DNA of 11,858 nt from Lachnospiraceae bacterium UBA3801 (GTDB lineage: Bacteria > Bacillota > Clostridia > Lachnospirales > Lachnospiraceae). The number at the start of each line of letters is the position of its first letter. Positions within the stretch are counted from its first letter, which is position 1. Location of the stretch: assembly GCA_002368685.1 (NCBI GenBank), contig DFEN01000070.1:1-11858 (forward strand), written 5' to 3'. The notes under the pieces were generated by a model. The model made no database searches, was not told the DNA's origin, and saw only the letters and a program-made list of their open reading frames with translations. Below are positions 1-7,257 of the stretch, in pieces. Position numbers and translations under genes: made by a program.

Positions 1-240
1 CTGCGCTATACCTATCACAAGGAAAAATGAGATATATGCCTCATATACATCCGTATTACTTCTTATTCCTGAATACGATCCAACCGAACGTATCGTAAGC
101 ATTATAAAAAGGAATATGAGCGCAAGTATTGCCTCGTAGGCAAAGAGACCCCAAGAAAATTTCATACTTCTGGATATAACCTTGAGGTCCTTTCGAACTA
201 TAGGATTAACTATGCTTTTTGAGGTTTTAACATTATTCAT
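1..240 (-). CDS. ABC-2 type transporter permease, N-terminal 80 residues (cut by window edge)
   Basis: This is the start of a membrane permease that would pair with the ATPase encoded just before it. The visible 80 residues have a polar, basic head (MNNVKTSKSIVNPIVRKDLK) and a first membrane span at about residues 29-50 (WGLFAYEAILALIFLFIMLT). A second hydrophobic stretch begins near residue 70. A cytoplasmic head with an RKDLK-type motif before the first span is typical of ABC-2 family export permeases. The start is well supported: an AGGAGGTG ribosome binding site at 248-255 lies seven bases upstream, inside the end of the ATPase gene. The ATG overlaps the ATPase stop by one base (TAATG), so translation is probably coupled. 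The substrate cannot be told from this fragment. The family call is inferred from context and topology. Confidence 0.8.
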   Translation of the reverse strand, partial: MNNVKTSKSIVNPIVRKDLKVISRSMKFSWGLFAYEAILALIFLFIMLTIRSVGSYSGIRSNTDVYEAYISFFLVIGIAQ

Positions 241-255
241 TATGCAACACCTCCT
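238..255 (-). promoter_or_regulatory. Ribosome binding site and TAATG stop/start overlap coupling ATPase to permease
   Basis: On the minus strand AGGAGGTG (255 to 248) is followed by seven bases and then TAATG (242 to 238). TAA ends the ATPase gene and ATG starts the permease. The binding site lies inside codons of the ATPase C-terminus. This arrangement favours ribosome re-initiation and a fixed ratio of the two subunits; the coupling is inferred. Confidence 0.75.
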
Positions 256-1181
256 GTCATATTCATAAATATCTTCTCTAGACTTCTCTCTTCTCTATGG
301 AATCCTGAAATAGTCACACCTCTAGATATAAGATCAACTATTATTCGATTAGCCATTGCATCATCTGCAACACCACTAATTATTATCTGATTCTCACGAA
401 CGGATTCCATCCTAATTGCTGGCTGCTCTGTAAAGATTCTCTGTGCCAGTTCTATACCGTTTGCAAAGGAAATGATCAGACGACTTGTATCTGTACCAGT
501 TTTAAGAATATTTTCCATCTTACCAGCAGCCACCAGACGTCCTTGATTCATTATTCCTACGGCGTTACACATTTCAGCTATATCAGCAAGTATGTGTGAG
601 CTTATAACTATTGTTTTGCCCATTGACTGCAGATTCATCAGAAGCTCTTTCATCTCAATTCTGGCCGCTGGGTCGAGACCCGATGAAGGCTCATCCATTA
701 TAAGAAGTGTTGGATTGTGAAGGAGTGCCCTCGCAACACATAGTCTCTGCTTCATACCTCTTGATAATGTATCTACATAGAAGTCCTTTTTATCTTCCAG
801 ATTAACTAGAGCAAGAAGATCATTGGAAGTTGCAACTATATCTCTATATGTCATTCCATTAAGAGATCCATAGAATTCCAAATACTCTGTAACCTTAAGG
901 TTATCATATACACCGAAGAAATCTGGAACATAACCTATATTTTTCTTTATTTCCTTTAACTGACTTCTAGTGGCTCCACCATTTATACCTGTGATTCCAT
1001 TTACTGTAACCTTACCAGATGTTGGTTTTAGAAGTCCGCATACTATTCTTATAGTTGTTGTTTTTCCTGCACCATTTGGTCCTACAAAGCCAAAGAGATC
1101 TCCCTTCGGAACTCTGAGGGTCAGTCCTTTAACAGCAGGAAAACGACCATACATTTTTACTAGATTCTCTATATATAACAT
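240..1181 (-). CDS. ABC transporter ATP-binding protein (ABC-2 export type)
   Basis: This 313-residue protein is the cytoplasmic nucleotide-binding subunit of an ABC transporter and powers the adjacent permease. The Walker A motif GPNGAGKT is at residues 34-41, the signature LSRGMKQR at 139-146, Walker B LLIMDEP at 159-165 and the switch histidine in SSHIL near 196. The Q-loop position reads YVPD instead of the usual Gln, as is common among CcmA/NatA-like export ATPases. After about residue 225 there is a C-terminal accessory domain of some 85 residues, also usual for this group. The start has AGGAGGG at 1188-1194, six bases upstream. The gene sits 15 bases after the membrane protein gene upstream and overlaps the permease downstream, so the three form one operon. 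The family is certain; the cargo (lipid, peptide, antibiotic or a gliding-type complex) is unknown. Confidence 0.96.
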   Translation of the reverse strand: MLYIENLVKMYGRFPAVKGLTLRVPKGDLFGFVGPNGAGKTTTIRIVCGLLKPTSGKVTVNGITGINGGATRSQLKEIKKNIGYVPDFFGVYDNLKVTEYLEFYGSLNGMTYRDIVATSNDLLALVNLEDKKDFYVDTLSRGMKQRLCVARALLHNPTLLIMDEPSSGLDPAARIEMKELLMNLQSMGKTIVISSHILADIAEMCNAVGIMNQGRLVAAGKMENILKTGTDTSRLIISFANGIELAQRIFTEQPAIRMESVRENQIIISGVADDAMANRIIVDLISRGVTISGFHREERSLEKIFMNMTGGVA

Positions 1182-1196
1182 AGCTTTCCCTCCTGT

Positions 1197-3092
1197 TTAG
1201 TATTCTGAATAATAGCATTCCCAGGCTGTTTCTGAGTCTACCTTTGTCTTGGCGCTACCCTTCGTAACTCCAACTACCGCAAGTGTTCCAGGCATTCCGG
1301 CGCAGTTTGCTTTAAGAGTCATAGCCATAGCCGATAGCTCGGCCGCACCTTCATAGTCTTTTTTCCTATAATAATTACTTACTTCTCCATTATAGATTAG
1401 ATTATTATTACTTACCGAATATCCCTGGTAACCATAGGAGGACTTATTAATTGCAACTGTCATTTCTTCACCATCTTGGACATCCTTAATTAGCTGATTT
1501 CCGTAGTCTCCTATTATCATTACAAAGTCAAAATCTTTGCCTGTATTATTTGTTATTTTTCCATATCTAATATTTTGAAGGCCATTATTATCCACATCAT
1601 CAAATTCCACATCATAAGTGAAATCCTTTATTTTTTTATCCTTGTTTGTCATTACAAAACAAGTGGACTCAAAGGTTCCTTCAGGTTTATAAGTCAGCCT
1701 GTCTACCTCTCCACCATATTGTATGATTCCCTTTTCTTTACTATCACTATATCCAAAATCAGTTATCATATTTCCATATAGATATGAATCTTTGGTTTCA
1801 ATCGTCCATTCCTTAGGCTTTGCTGAATATCCCAATATAAAAACATCATCTGTATTATTACTTATGTTATGCATTTCAACTGTTTTGATATTCAGTCCAC
1901 GAACCTTTACTCCTAAACTGAGTAGCGCCACGAAACCAACGAAAACAAGTGACATTATAGGAATAACTATCCATATCTTCTCTTGCATCTTCATAGATTT
2001 AAGCACTAGATAACAAATCGGTCCTACAAGAACGATATAAATAATTATAATAAGTGAGAGGAGTCCCGCTCCTGTCCTCACAGGTTTCTCCATGTATCCT
2101 TGGAAATCCTCCAGATCATACATAGAAAAGTTATTATTAGGATTATAATTTGATGAACTAACAAGCTGAGATAATATGAAATTATATAAACTGTTTAAAT
2201 TGTAGTTGTCATCCTCTGTCAGTTCTTCTAGATCAAAGGTCGAATGAATAATATATCCACTGCCGATATTAATATAGTTATCAACGTTACTAATGCCTGT
2301 ATATGAGAGTGTATAGTCTATATCTACCACTTCATGTTCTGCATAATCATTTCCTGTATAGAACTTTTCATCGCGATATGTTCCTCTAGATTCAATACCA
2401 AGAAATCCATCATCAAATCCCGATACAGTTCTATCCATCGTTCTACCTGTACCAATAAAAAGGATTCCTCCATAATTAACCCAATCTTCTATCTCTTCAA
2501 TAACCTCTTCCGATATACTGGAAGTGTCGTAATTATTAATGACCAATACATCTATTCTAGCTAACTGATCTGATATATTATCAAGATCTATTTCCTCTAG
2601 TTTAACCTGGTAGTTTTCCTGGTAATATTCTACTGTTTCACCGCCCATATCCAGCGCTGATAACTTGTCTGGATTATCAGATAGTAGCCCTAAAGTGATT
2701 TGGCTAGCCGTTTTACCAAATACAGATCTAAACTTTTCCGAGTACACCTTTTTTCCACTAGTATTATAAAGATAGATTGTTATCTCCTTATGAGCATCTA
2801 ACCCTTTTACAGGAACATCCACCGAATAAGTTTTTGTATTGCCTTTCGGAACTGAAACAATAGTTTCATATCCAACCAGAGAGGCCTTATCATTTTCAAC
2901 AACTACTCTCATAGTTCCAGAGAAATTCTCGAGTTTACTCTCTATGTCAACATTGACTATATAATAATCACTACTAGTCGAGAGATCTGATGTTACAGCT
3001 AGGGTGTATCCTGAACCAGCAGCATCAATATTCATATTCGAGACTAAAAGGATCATTGTCGTCAGCAATACAAATACTATTAACCTTTTCAT
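1197..3092 (-). CDS. Secreted, membrane-anchored GATase-like protein of an ABC-2 operon (uncharacterised)
   Basis: I recognise the architecture but not a named protein. Residues 1-25 look like a signal peptide (KR, a hydrophobic run, then an alanine-containing cleavage region). An extracellular beta-rich domain follows (about 28-125). A class-I-glutamine-amidotransferase-like fold at about 130-310 contains DVLVINNYDT and the strand-turn GGILFIGTGRT near 208-218. No cysteine lies at that turn, so amidotransferase activity is unlikely. Two close membrane spans (about 342-365 and 373-395) are joined by a short, basic loop. A second soluble domain of about 235 residues follows, probably outside. 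This layout recalls the DUF4350/GldG-like partners of ABC-2 exporters. It is the first gene of the operon, 15 bases from the ATPase, with GGAGGAAA at 3096-3103 for its start. A role as an accessory or sensing subunit of the transporter is inferred. Confidence 0.8.
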   Translation of the reverse strand: MKRLIVFVLLTTMILLVSNMNIDAAGSGYTLAVTSDLSTSSDYYIVNVDIESKLENFSGTMRVVVENDKASLVGYETIVSVPKGNTKTYSVDVPVKGLDAHKEITIYLYNTSGKKVYSEKFRSVFGKTASQITLGLLSDNPDKLSALDMGGETVEYYQENYQVKLEEIDLDNISDQLARIDVLVINNYDTSSISEEVIEEIEDWVNYGGILFIGTGRTMDRTVSGFDDGFLGIESRGTYRDEKFYTGNDYAEHEVVDIDYTLSYTGISNVDNYINIGSGYIIHSTFDLEELTEDDNYNLNSLYNFILSQLVSSSNYNPNNNFSMYDLEDFQGYMEKPVRTGAGLLSLIIIIYIVLVGPICYLVLKSMKMQEKIWIVIPIMSLVFVGFVALLSLGVKVRGLNIKTVEMHNISNNTDDVFILGYSAKPKEWTIETKDSYLYGNMITDFGYSDSKEKGIIQYGGEVDRLTYKPEGTFESTCFVMTNKDKKIKDFTYDVEFDDVDNNGLQNIRYGKITNNTGKDFDFVMIIGDYGNQLIKDVQDGEEMTVAINKSSYGYQGYSVSNNNLIYNGEVSNYYRKKDYEGAAELSAMAMTLKANCAGMPGTLAVVGVTKGSAKTKVDSETAWECYYSEY

Positions 3093-3112
3093 TTGTTTCC
3101 TCCATTTACTTC

Positions 3113-3141
3113 TTGAAGTGAATAATTTCTTATGTTATACT
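3113..3141 (+). promoter_or_regulatory. Sigma-A promoter of rnpB
   Basis: TTGAAG at 3113-3118 and TATACT at 3136-3141 are separated by exactly 17 bases. A TG one base before the -10 box (3133-3134) makes it an extended -10. Transcription would start about 3148-3151, matching the 5' end of the RNase P RNA P1 helix. The -35 box begins only about 20 bases from the start codon of the divergent ABC-operon gene. Confidence 0.8.
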
Positions 3142-3147
3142 CGCACC

Positions 3148-3484
3148 TGCGAGCAGGATAGATAATCGCGGGGACTTTTATAGTCCGTGAGGAAAGTCCG
3201 GGCATCACAGGGCAGGATGCTGGATAACGTCCAGTTGAGGTGACTCACAGGAAAGTGCAGCAGAAAATATACCGCTCTATATGAGTAAGGGTGAAAAGGC
3301 GAGGTAAGAGCTCACCGCCTGGCTGGTGACAGACAGGGCATTGTAAACCCCATCCGATGCAAGACCAAGCAGAAGCGTTGACGCGGCCCGCCGAGCTTCA
3401 GGTAGGTTGCTTGAATCCTGTAGTAATACAGGATCTAGATAGATGATTATCCCCGACAGAACCCGGCTTACAGTCCTGCTCCAT
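3148..3484 (+). ncRNA. rnpB: RNase P RNA, bacterial type A
   Basis: This is the catalytic RNA of RNase P, which removes 5' leaders from tRNA precursors. The P4 core signatures are present: GAGGAAAGTCCGGGC at 3189-3203 and ACAGAACCCGGCTTA at 3456-3470. Between them are the conserved stretches AGGGTGAAAAGG and GGTAAGAGCTCACCGC (P8-P10 region) and TAAACCCCATCCG. The P1 helix closes perfectly: GAGCAGGA at 3151-3158 pairs with TCCTGCTC at 3474-3481. A T-rich run with two T5 tracts (3484-3495) follows and may serve as the 3' end signal. The size of about 335 bases and the overall plan fit the ancestral (A) type, found in Lachnospiraceae, more than the Bacillus B type. Exact ends are set from the P1 helix and promoter and could shift by a few bases. 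Confidence 0.97.
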
Positions 3485-3507
3485 TTTTACTTTTTCCCTT
3501 CACATAT

Positions 3508-3523
3508 AAGTCTACTCAGACTT
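3508..3523 (-). terminator. Weak hairpin overlapping the stop codon of the nucleoside kinase gene
   Basis: AAGTCT (3508-3513) pairs perfectly with AGACTT (3518-3523) around a four-base loop. The kinase stop codon lies in this hairpin. On the minus strand it is followed by TATATGTGAAGGG and not by a clean T tract, so it is at best a weak terminator. It is the only structure seen that could stop the long minus-strand operon before it runs antisense through rnpB. Confidence 0.3.
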
Positions 3524-5195
3524 TAAAGCATCCCCCACCAATAAATTCTCTTATTATAGAATTCTGTGGAACGCTCTGAACATCTATTCCCAGGAAATAA
3601 TCCAGGAACTTAAGAAGCCTCTTGGCCTCATAATACTCATCACTTTCTTCCGATACACCAAAGAGCAAAGGCTCTGCAAAGGTCTTTAGCGCAGGAAGTT
3701 CATATATAAGCGCTGAATTGAATACAGCATCTGCCTCCTCCTGATATGGGAAGATATATTTCTCTTCTCCACGTCTTACGGATGGCCACATTTCTATAGT
3801 TTTACTAGCACTATGTCCTCTAGTTCTTGCATCTCTTATCATTCTTCTGATAAGTCTCGTATCTGTTGTCGATATACGATTATGCTCATCGATATTTAGC
3901 TGTGTAAGTGCACTAATGTAAATCTTGTAACAACTATCCTTAGGAAGCGTTTTTGTAGACGCTGGATTAAGCGCATGTATGCCCTCCATGACTATTACAT
4001 CATTCTTACCGAGCTTTAGTTTAGTGCCATCATATACCTTTGAACCCACTGTAAAATCAAAGGTAGGCATATCTACTTCTTCCCCATTCAAAAGTCTAGT
4101 CATAGTATTTTCAAGAAGCTCCAAATCCAGTGCATCTATAGTTTCAAAATCGAATTTTCCATTTTCATCAAGTGGAGTATCCTTCCTCTCCTTGAAGAAG
4201 TTATCCATAGCTATTGGATGAGGAATTATACCAAAAGAGGCCAGCTGCACGCTGAGTCTATTTGAAAATGTTGTCTTGCCTGAAGAGGATGGTCCTGCTA
4301 TCAGAACAAGCTTTCTATCTCCCTCATATATTTCCTGAGCTATCTCAGCTATCTGTTTCTCCATCATAGCTTCCTGAAGGAGCATGAGTTTATTCATATC
4401 GCCTTTGACAATAATATCATTTAGCTCTCCCACACAGGTTATTTGAAGCTTGCGACCCCAGTCCTCTGATTTTCTAAGCACATTATAGAGTTCATGTGGT
4501 GCATCGTATTTATCAGGAAGCTTCAGTGTATTCTTCTCTGGAATAACAAGCACAAATCCATCATCGTATGGTACAAGATCAAACTCTGTCAGGTAGCCTG
4601 TTGATGGAACCATATATCCGTAGAAGTAATCCTCATAACCATCCAGATCATATATATTAATCTTGGAGGATCTTCTATATCTCAGAAGTTTAGCCTTGCC
4701 TGGAAGATCTCTTTGAGCAAATCTTTCTCTCATTTCTCTTGTAGTATATACCTTCTTTTCCAAAGGCAGGTCCTGCTCAACAAGATCTCTCATTCTGGCC
4801 TTAATCTTGCCGAGTAGTTCTTCATTCATTTCTGTATCGTCATCCTCAAGTCTACAGAAGAAGCCTTTTCCCAGAGAATACATTATCTCTATTCGGTAGT
4901 CACCCTCTGCTTTGCCAAGCACGTCCTTTGCTGATTTGAGCATAAGAAGGACTATGCTCCGCTTGTATAGATCATATCCTATAGGACTGTTAAGCTTCAA
5001 AAACTTAATCTCTGCGTCCTTGAATATGTTACTAGTCACTTCACATAGTCTCCGATTCACAACGGCCGCTACATACTTCTCCTCGTCGCCTATAAACTTA
5101 TCGATTATATCTGTCAGACAAGTACCAGCAGGCACCTTACCTTCTATTATATTTTCCCCATTTTGTATTTTGATATTTATCTCTGTATTATTCAT
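3516..5195 (-). CDS. Nucleoside (uridine) kinase with N-terminal ThrRS-like TGS/SAD region
   Basis: This cytoplasmic enzyme of 559 residues probably phosphorylates a nucleoside such as uridine in pyrimidine salvage. The C-terminal half is a phosphoribulokinase/uridine kinase domain: P-loop GPSSSGKT at 301-308, DNFF near 331-334, VMEGIHAL at 402-409 and the lid-like RLIRRMIRDARTRG at 447-460. Residues 1-65 resemble a TGS domain. Residues about 70-225 resemble the editing (SAD) domain of threonyl-tRNA synthetase, for example YMVPSTGYLTEFDL near 194-207. The editing-site residues look lost: the HxxxH region reads KRSIVLLML, and the Cys/His before VPSTG are absent. The protein is more than twice the length of a plain Udk (about 210 residues); this fusion is a known clostridial family. 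AGGGG lies six bases before the ATG. It is the last gene of the operon, 33 bases after trmK. The exact substrate is inferred. Confidence 0.9.
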   Translation of the reverse strand: MNNTEINIKIQNGENIIEGKVPAGTCLTDIIDKFIGDEEKYVAAVVNRRLCEVTSNIFKDAEIKFLKLNSPIGYDLYKRSIVLLMLKSAKDVLGKAEGDYRIEIMYSLGKGFFCRLEDDDTEMNEELLGKIKARMRDLVEQDLPLEKKVYTTREMRERFAQRDLPGKAKLLRYRRSSKINIYDLDGYEDYFYGYMVPSTGYLTEFDLVPYDDGFVLVIPEKNTLKLPDKYDAPHELYNVLRKSEDWGRKLQITCVGELNDIIVKGDMNKLMLLQEAMMEKQIAEIAQEIYEGDRKLVLIAGPSSSGKTTFSNRLSVQLASFGIIPHPIAMDNFFKERKDTPLDENGKFDFETIDALDLELLENTMTRLLNGEEVDMPTFDFTVGSKVYDGTKLKLGKNDVIVMEGIHALNPASTKTLPKDSCYKIYISALTQLNIDEHNRISTTDTRLIRRMIRDARTRGHSASKTIEMWPSVRRGEEKYIFPYQEEADAVFNSALIYELPALKTFAEPLLFGVSEESDEYYEAKRLLKFLDYFLGIDVQSVPQNSIIREFIGGGCFKV

Positions 5196-5228
5196 TTAGC
5201 ACCCCTATACTAACCAATTAAATACCAT

Positions 5229-5948
5229 CTAATTCTTAATAAGTTCAATAACCTTAGCTAGTTCATCAACTTCACTGTTTATTTCAGCCATCCTATCTAT
5301 GATGGAATCTCCAGTCTCCTTGGATAGCTTGCAATATATACCTTCCAGTTTCTCTATTCTTTCTTCTGAATATCTTAAAAGAACAGGGGATTTTTTCTGA
5401 ATCAGCAGCTTTCCATAACGGTCATATACTTTATTAGTGTCTACTTCCTGGTCATCTGTTGCATTTTCCAGGTAAATAGCTTTGATAATATTATAATATT
5501 TACCATCCTCTATCATCATTTCCTCATCAACGATTTGGAAATCGGAGGTTCTCAGAAAATGTCTAACCTCCTCTATTTCTGACTGAGGTGACAAAATAAG
5601 TTCATACCCCTCTGAAAGCTTCGAAATGCCTCTACTAAGTATATCTATTATTAATGGACCTCCCATGCCAGAAATAATAGCGGCATCGCTTTCATTCTTT
5701 TCCAAGGCATCCATTCCATTAGAAATCCTTGTCTTAACCTTATCAGCAACACCATACATCTCGATATTCTTTTTTGCATTTTCAAGAGGACCTGCGGCTA
5801 TATCCATAGCGAGTCCACCCTCTGATATACCTTGCTTAGCTAGATATATCGATATAAATGCATGATCACAGCCAATATCTGCTACTCGCTTTCCAGGGGT
5901 AACCATATCAGCTATACATTTCATTCTATTTGAGAGCTTTGGCATCAT
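5229..5948 (-). CDS. trmK: tRNA (adenine(22)-N1)-methyltransferase TrmK
   Basis: This SAM-dependent enzyme (239 residues) methylates N1 of adenine 22 in the D-loop region of tRNA in Gram-positive bacteria. The SAM-binding motif VADIGCDHAFI is at residues 22-32. SGMGGPLI at 93-100 is the family's NPPY-like signature region. LSPQSEIEEVRHFL (119-132) and DGKYYNII (148-155) are further TrmK hallmarks. The last 40 residues or so are predicted helical coiled coil, as in the Bacillus protein YqfN. There are two successive ATG codons (5948 and 5945). The first is preferred because GGGAGG at 5958-5963 sits nine bases before it. It lies 25 bases after rpoD, the same order as in many Firmicutes. The nif3-like gene that often follows trmK is absent; the kinase gene takes that place. 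Confidence 0.93.
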   Translation of the reverse strand: MMPKLSNRMKCIADMVTPGKRVADIGCDHAFISIYLAKQGISEGGLAMDIAAGPLENAKKNIEMYGVADKVKTRISNGMDALEKNESDAAIISGMGGPLIIDILSRGISKLSEGYELILSPQSEIEEVRHFLRTSDFQIVDEEMMIEDGKYYNIIKAIYLENATDDQEVDTNKVYDRYGKLLIQKKSPVLLRYSEERIEKLEGIYCKLSKETGDSIIDRMAEINSEVDELAKVIELIKN

Positions 5949-5973
5949 TTATTTGAGCCTCCCGCATTTACTA

Positions 5974-7245
5974 TTACTCAAGGAATTCCTTAAGCTTACG
6001 TGAACGGCTTGGATGTCTAAGCTTTCTAAGAGCCTTTGCTTCTATCTGTCTGATACGCTCACGAGTTACATTGAACTCTCTTCCTACTTCCTCAAGAGTT
6101 CTAGCTCTACCATCGTCAAGACCGAATCTGAGTCTCAGAACCTTCTGCTCTCTTTCTGTAAGTGTTCCAAGCACTTCCACCAGCTGCTCCTTAAGGATAG
6201 TTGACGCTGCAGCATCCTGAGGTGCAGGAATATCTTCATCCGGAAGGAAGTCTCCTAAGTGGCTATCTTCCTCTTCACCGATAGGTGTCTCCAGGGATAC
6301 TGGCTCCTGTGATATCTTCTGTATCTCTCTTACTCTATCAACTGGTATTTCCATCTCTTCAGCTATTTCTTCTGGGCTAGGCTCACGTCCCAGTTCCTGA
6401 AGAAGCTGTCTGGATACTCTAGTCAACTTATTTATAGTCTCAACCATATGTACTGGAATTCTGATAGTTCTAGCCTGATCTGCTATAGCTCTTGTAATAG
6501 CCTGTCTGATCCACCATGTTGCATATGTAGAGAACTTATAACCTTTACGGTAATCAAACTTCTCGACAGCCTTAATAAGACCCATATTACCTTCCTGGAT
6601 CAGATCAAGGAATAGCATACCACGGCCTACATATCTCTTAGCAATACTTACTACCAGACGAAGGTTTGCCTCAGCAAGCTTCTGCTTAGCAATCTCATCA
6701 CCGTCCTCCATTCTCTGAGCAAGCTCAATCTCTTCCTCAGCTGTAAGAAGCTGTACCTTACCAATTTCCTTCAGATACATTCTTACAGGATCCTCAAGAC
6801 TGACACCCTCTGGAACTGAGAGTTCTATTTTCTCAAGGTCGATTTCCTCTTCCTCGGAAATGTCAAACTCAATATCCTCATCATCCAGCTCGTCGTCTTC
6901 AGTAATAGAGATAACCTCTACTTTCTTACCCTCAAAGAAGCCCAATGCTTTGGCAAAATAATCTGCCGTCAGAAGAGCATGTGAATCCTTAAGTGCATCA
7001 ATAATAGCTTCGTCACTCAGGATATTCTTGTTCTTCTTAGCAACCTTAAGAAGCTCGTTCATCTTCTTCTGGAAAAGAGCATCCTTCTCTTCATCAGTCA
7101 TTCTGTCACTTTCATCTAGTTCTTCTTCGACTGACTCTTCTTCTACTTCTTCAGTAGCTTCCTGCTCAGAAGTTTCCTCTGTTTCCTCAACTACTACTTC
7201 CTCGATTACTTCTTCTTCTTTTTTTGCTTTCTTTCTTGTAGCCAT
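5974..7245 (-). CDS. rpoD: RNA polymerase primary sigma factor RpoD/SigA
   Basis: This is the housekeeping sigma factor, which directs RNA polymerase to -10/-35 promoters. Its 423 residues contain region 1.1-like helices (about 50-105), region 1.2 ([14 protein letters not shown], from 149) and region 2 (about 194-265, with [19 protein letters not shown] and [13 protein letters not shown]). Region 3 follows (about 270-340), then region 4 (about 351-423, with [18 protein letters not shown] and [20 protein letters not shown]). It is about 50 residues longer than Bacillus SigA. The extra part is an N-terminal tail, basic at first (RKKAKK) and then a Glu/Thr/Val-rich acidic run to residue 47; a second acidic stretch lies at 116-141. 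GAGGT overlaps the dnaG stop and sits seven bases before the ATG, so the two genes are likely coupled (12-base gap). Confidence 0.98.
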   Translation of the reverse strand: MATRKKAKKEEEVIEEVVVEETEETSEQEATEEVEEESVEEELDESDRMTDEEKDALFQKKMNELLKVAKKNKNILSDEAIIDALKDSHALLTADYFAKALGFFEGKKVEVISITEDDELDDEDIEFDISEEEEIDLEKIELSVPEGVSLEDPVRMYLKEIGKVQLLTAEEEIELAQRMEDGDEIAKQKLAEANLRLVVSIAKRYVGRGMLFLDLIQEGNMGLIKAVEKFDYRKGYKFSTYATWWIRQAITRAIADQARTIRIPVHMVETINKLTRVSRQLLQELGREPSPEEIAEEMEIPVDRVREIQKISQEPVSLETPIGEEEDSHLGDFLPDEDIPAPQDAAASTILKEQLVEVLGTLTEREQKVLRLRFGLDDGRARTLEEVGREFNVTRERIRQIEAKALRKLRHPSRSRKLKEFLE

Positions 7246-7257
7246 CTCTATACCTCA

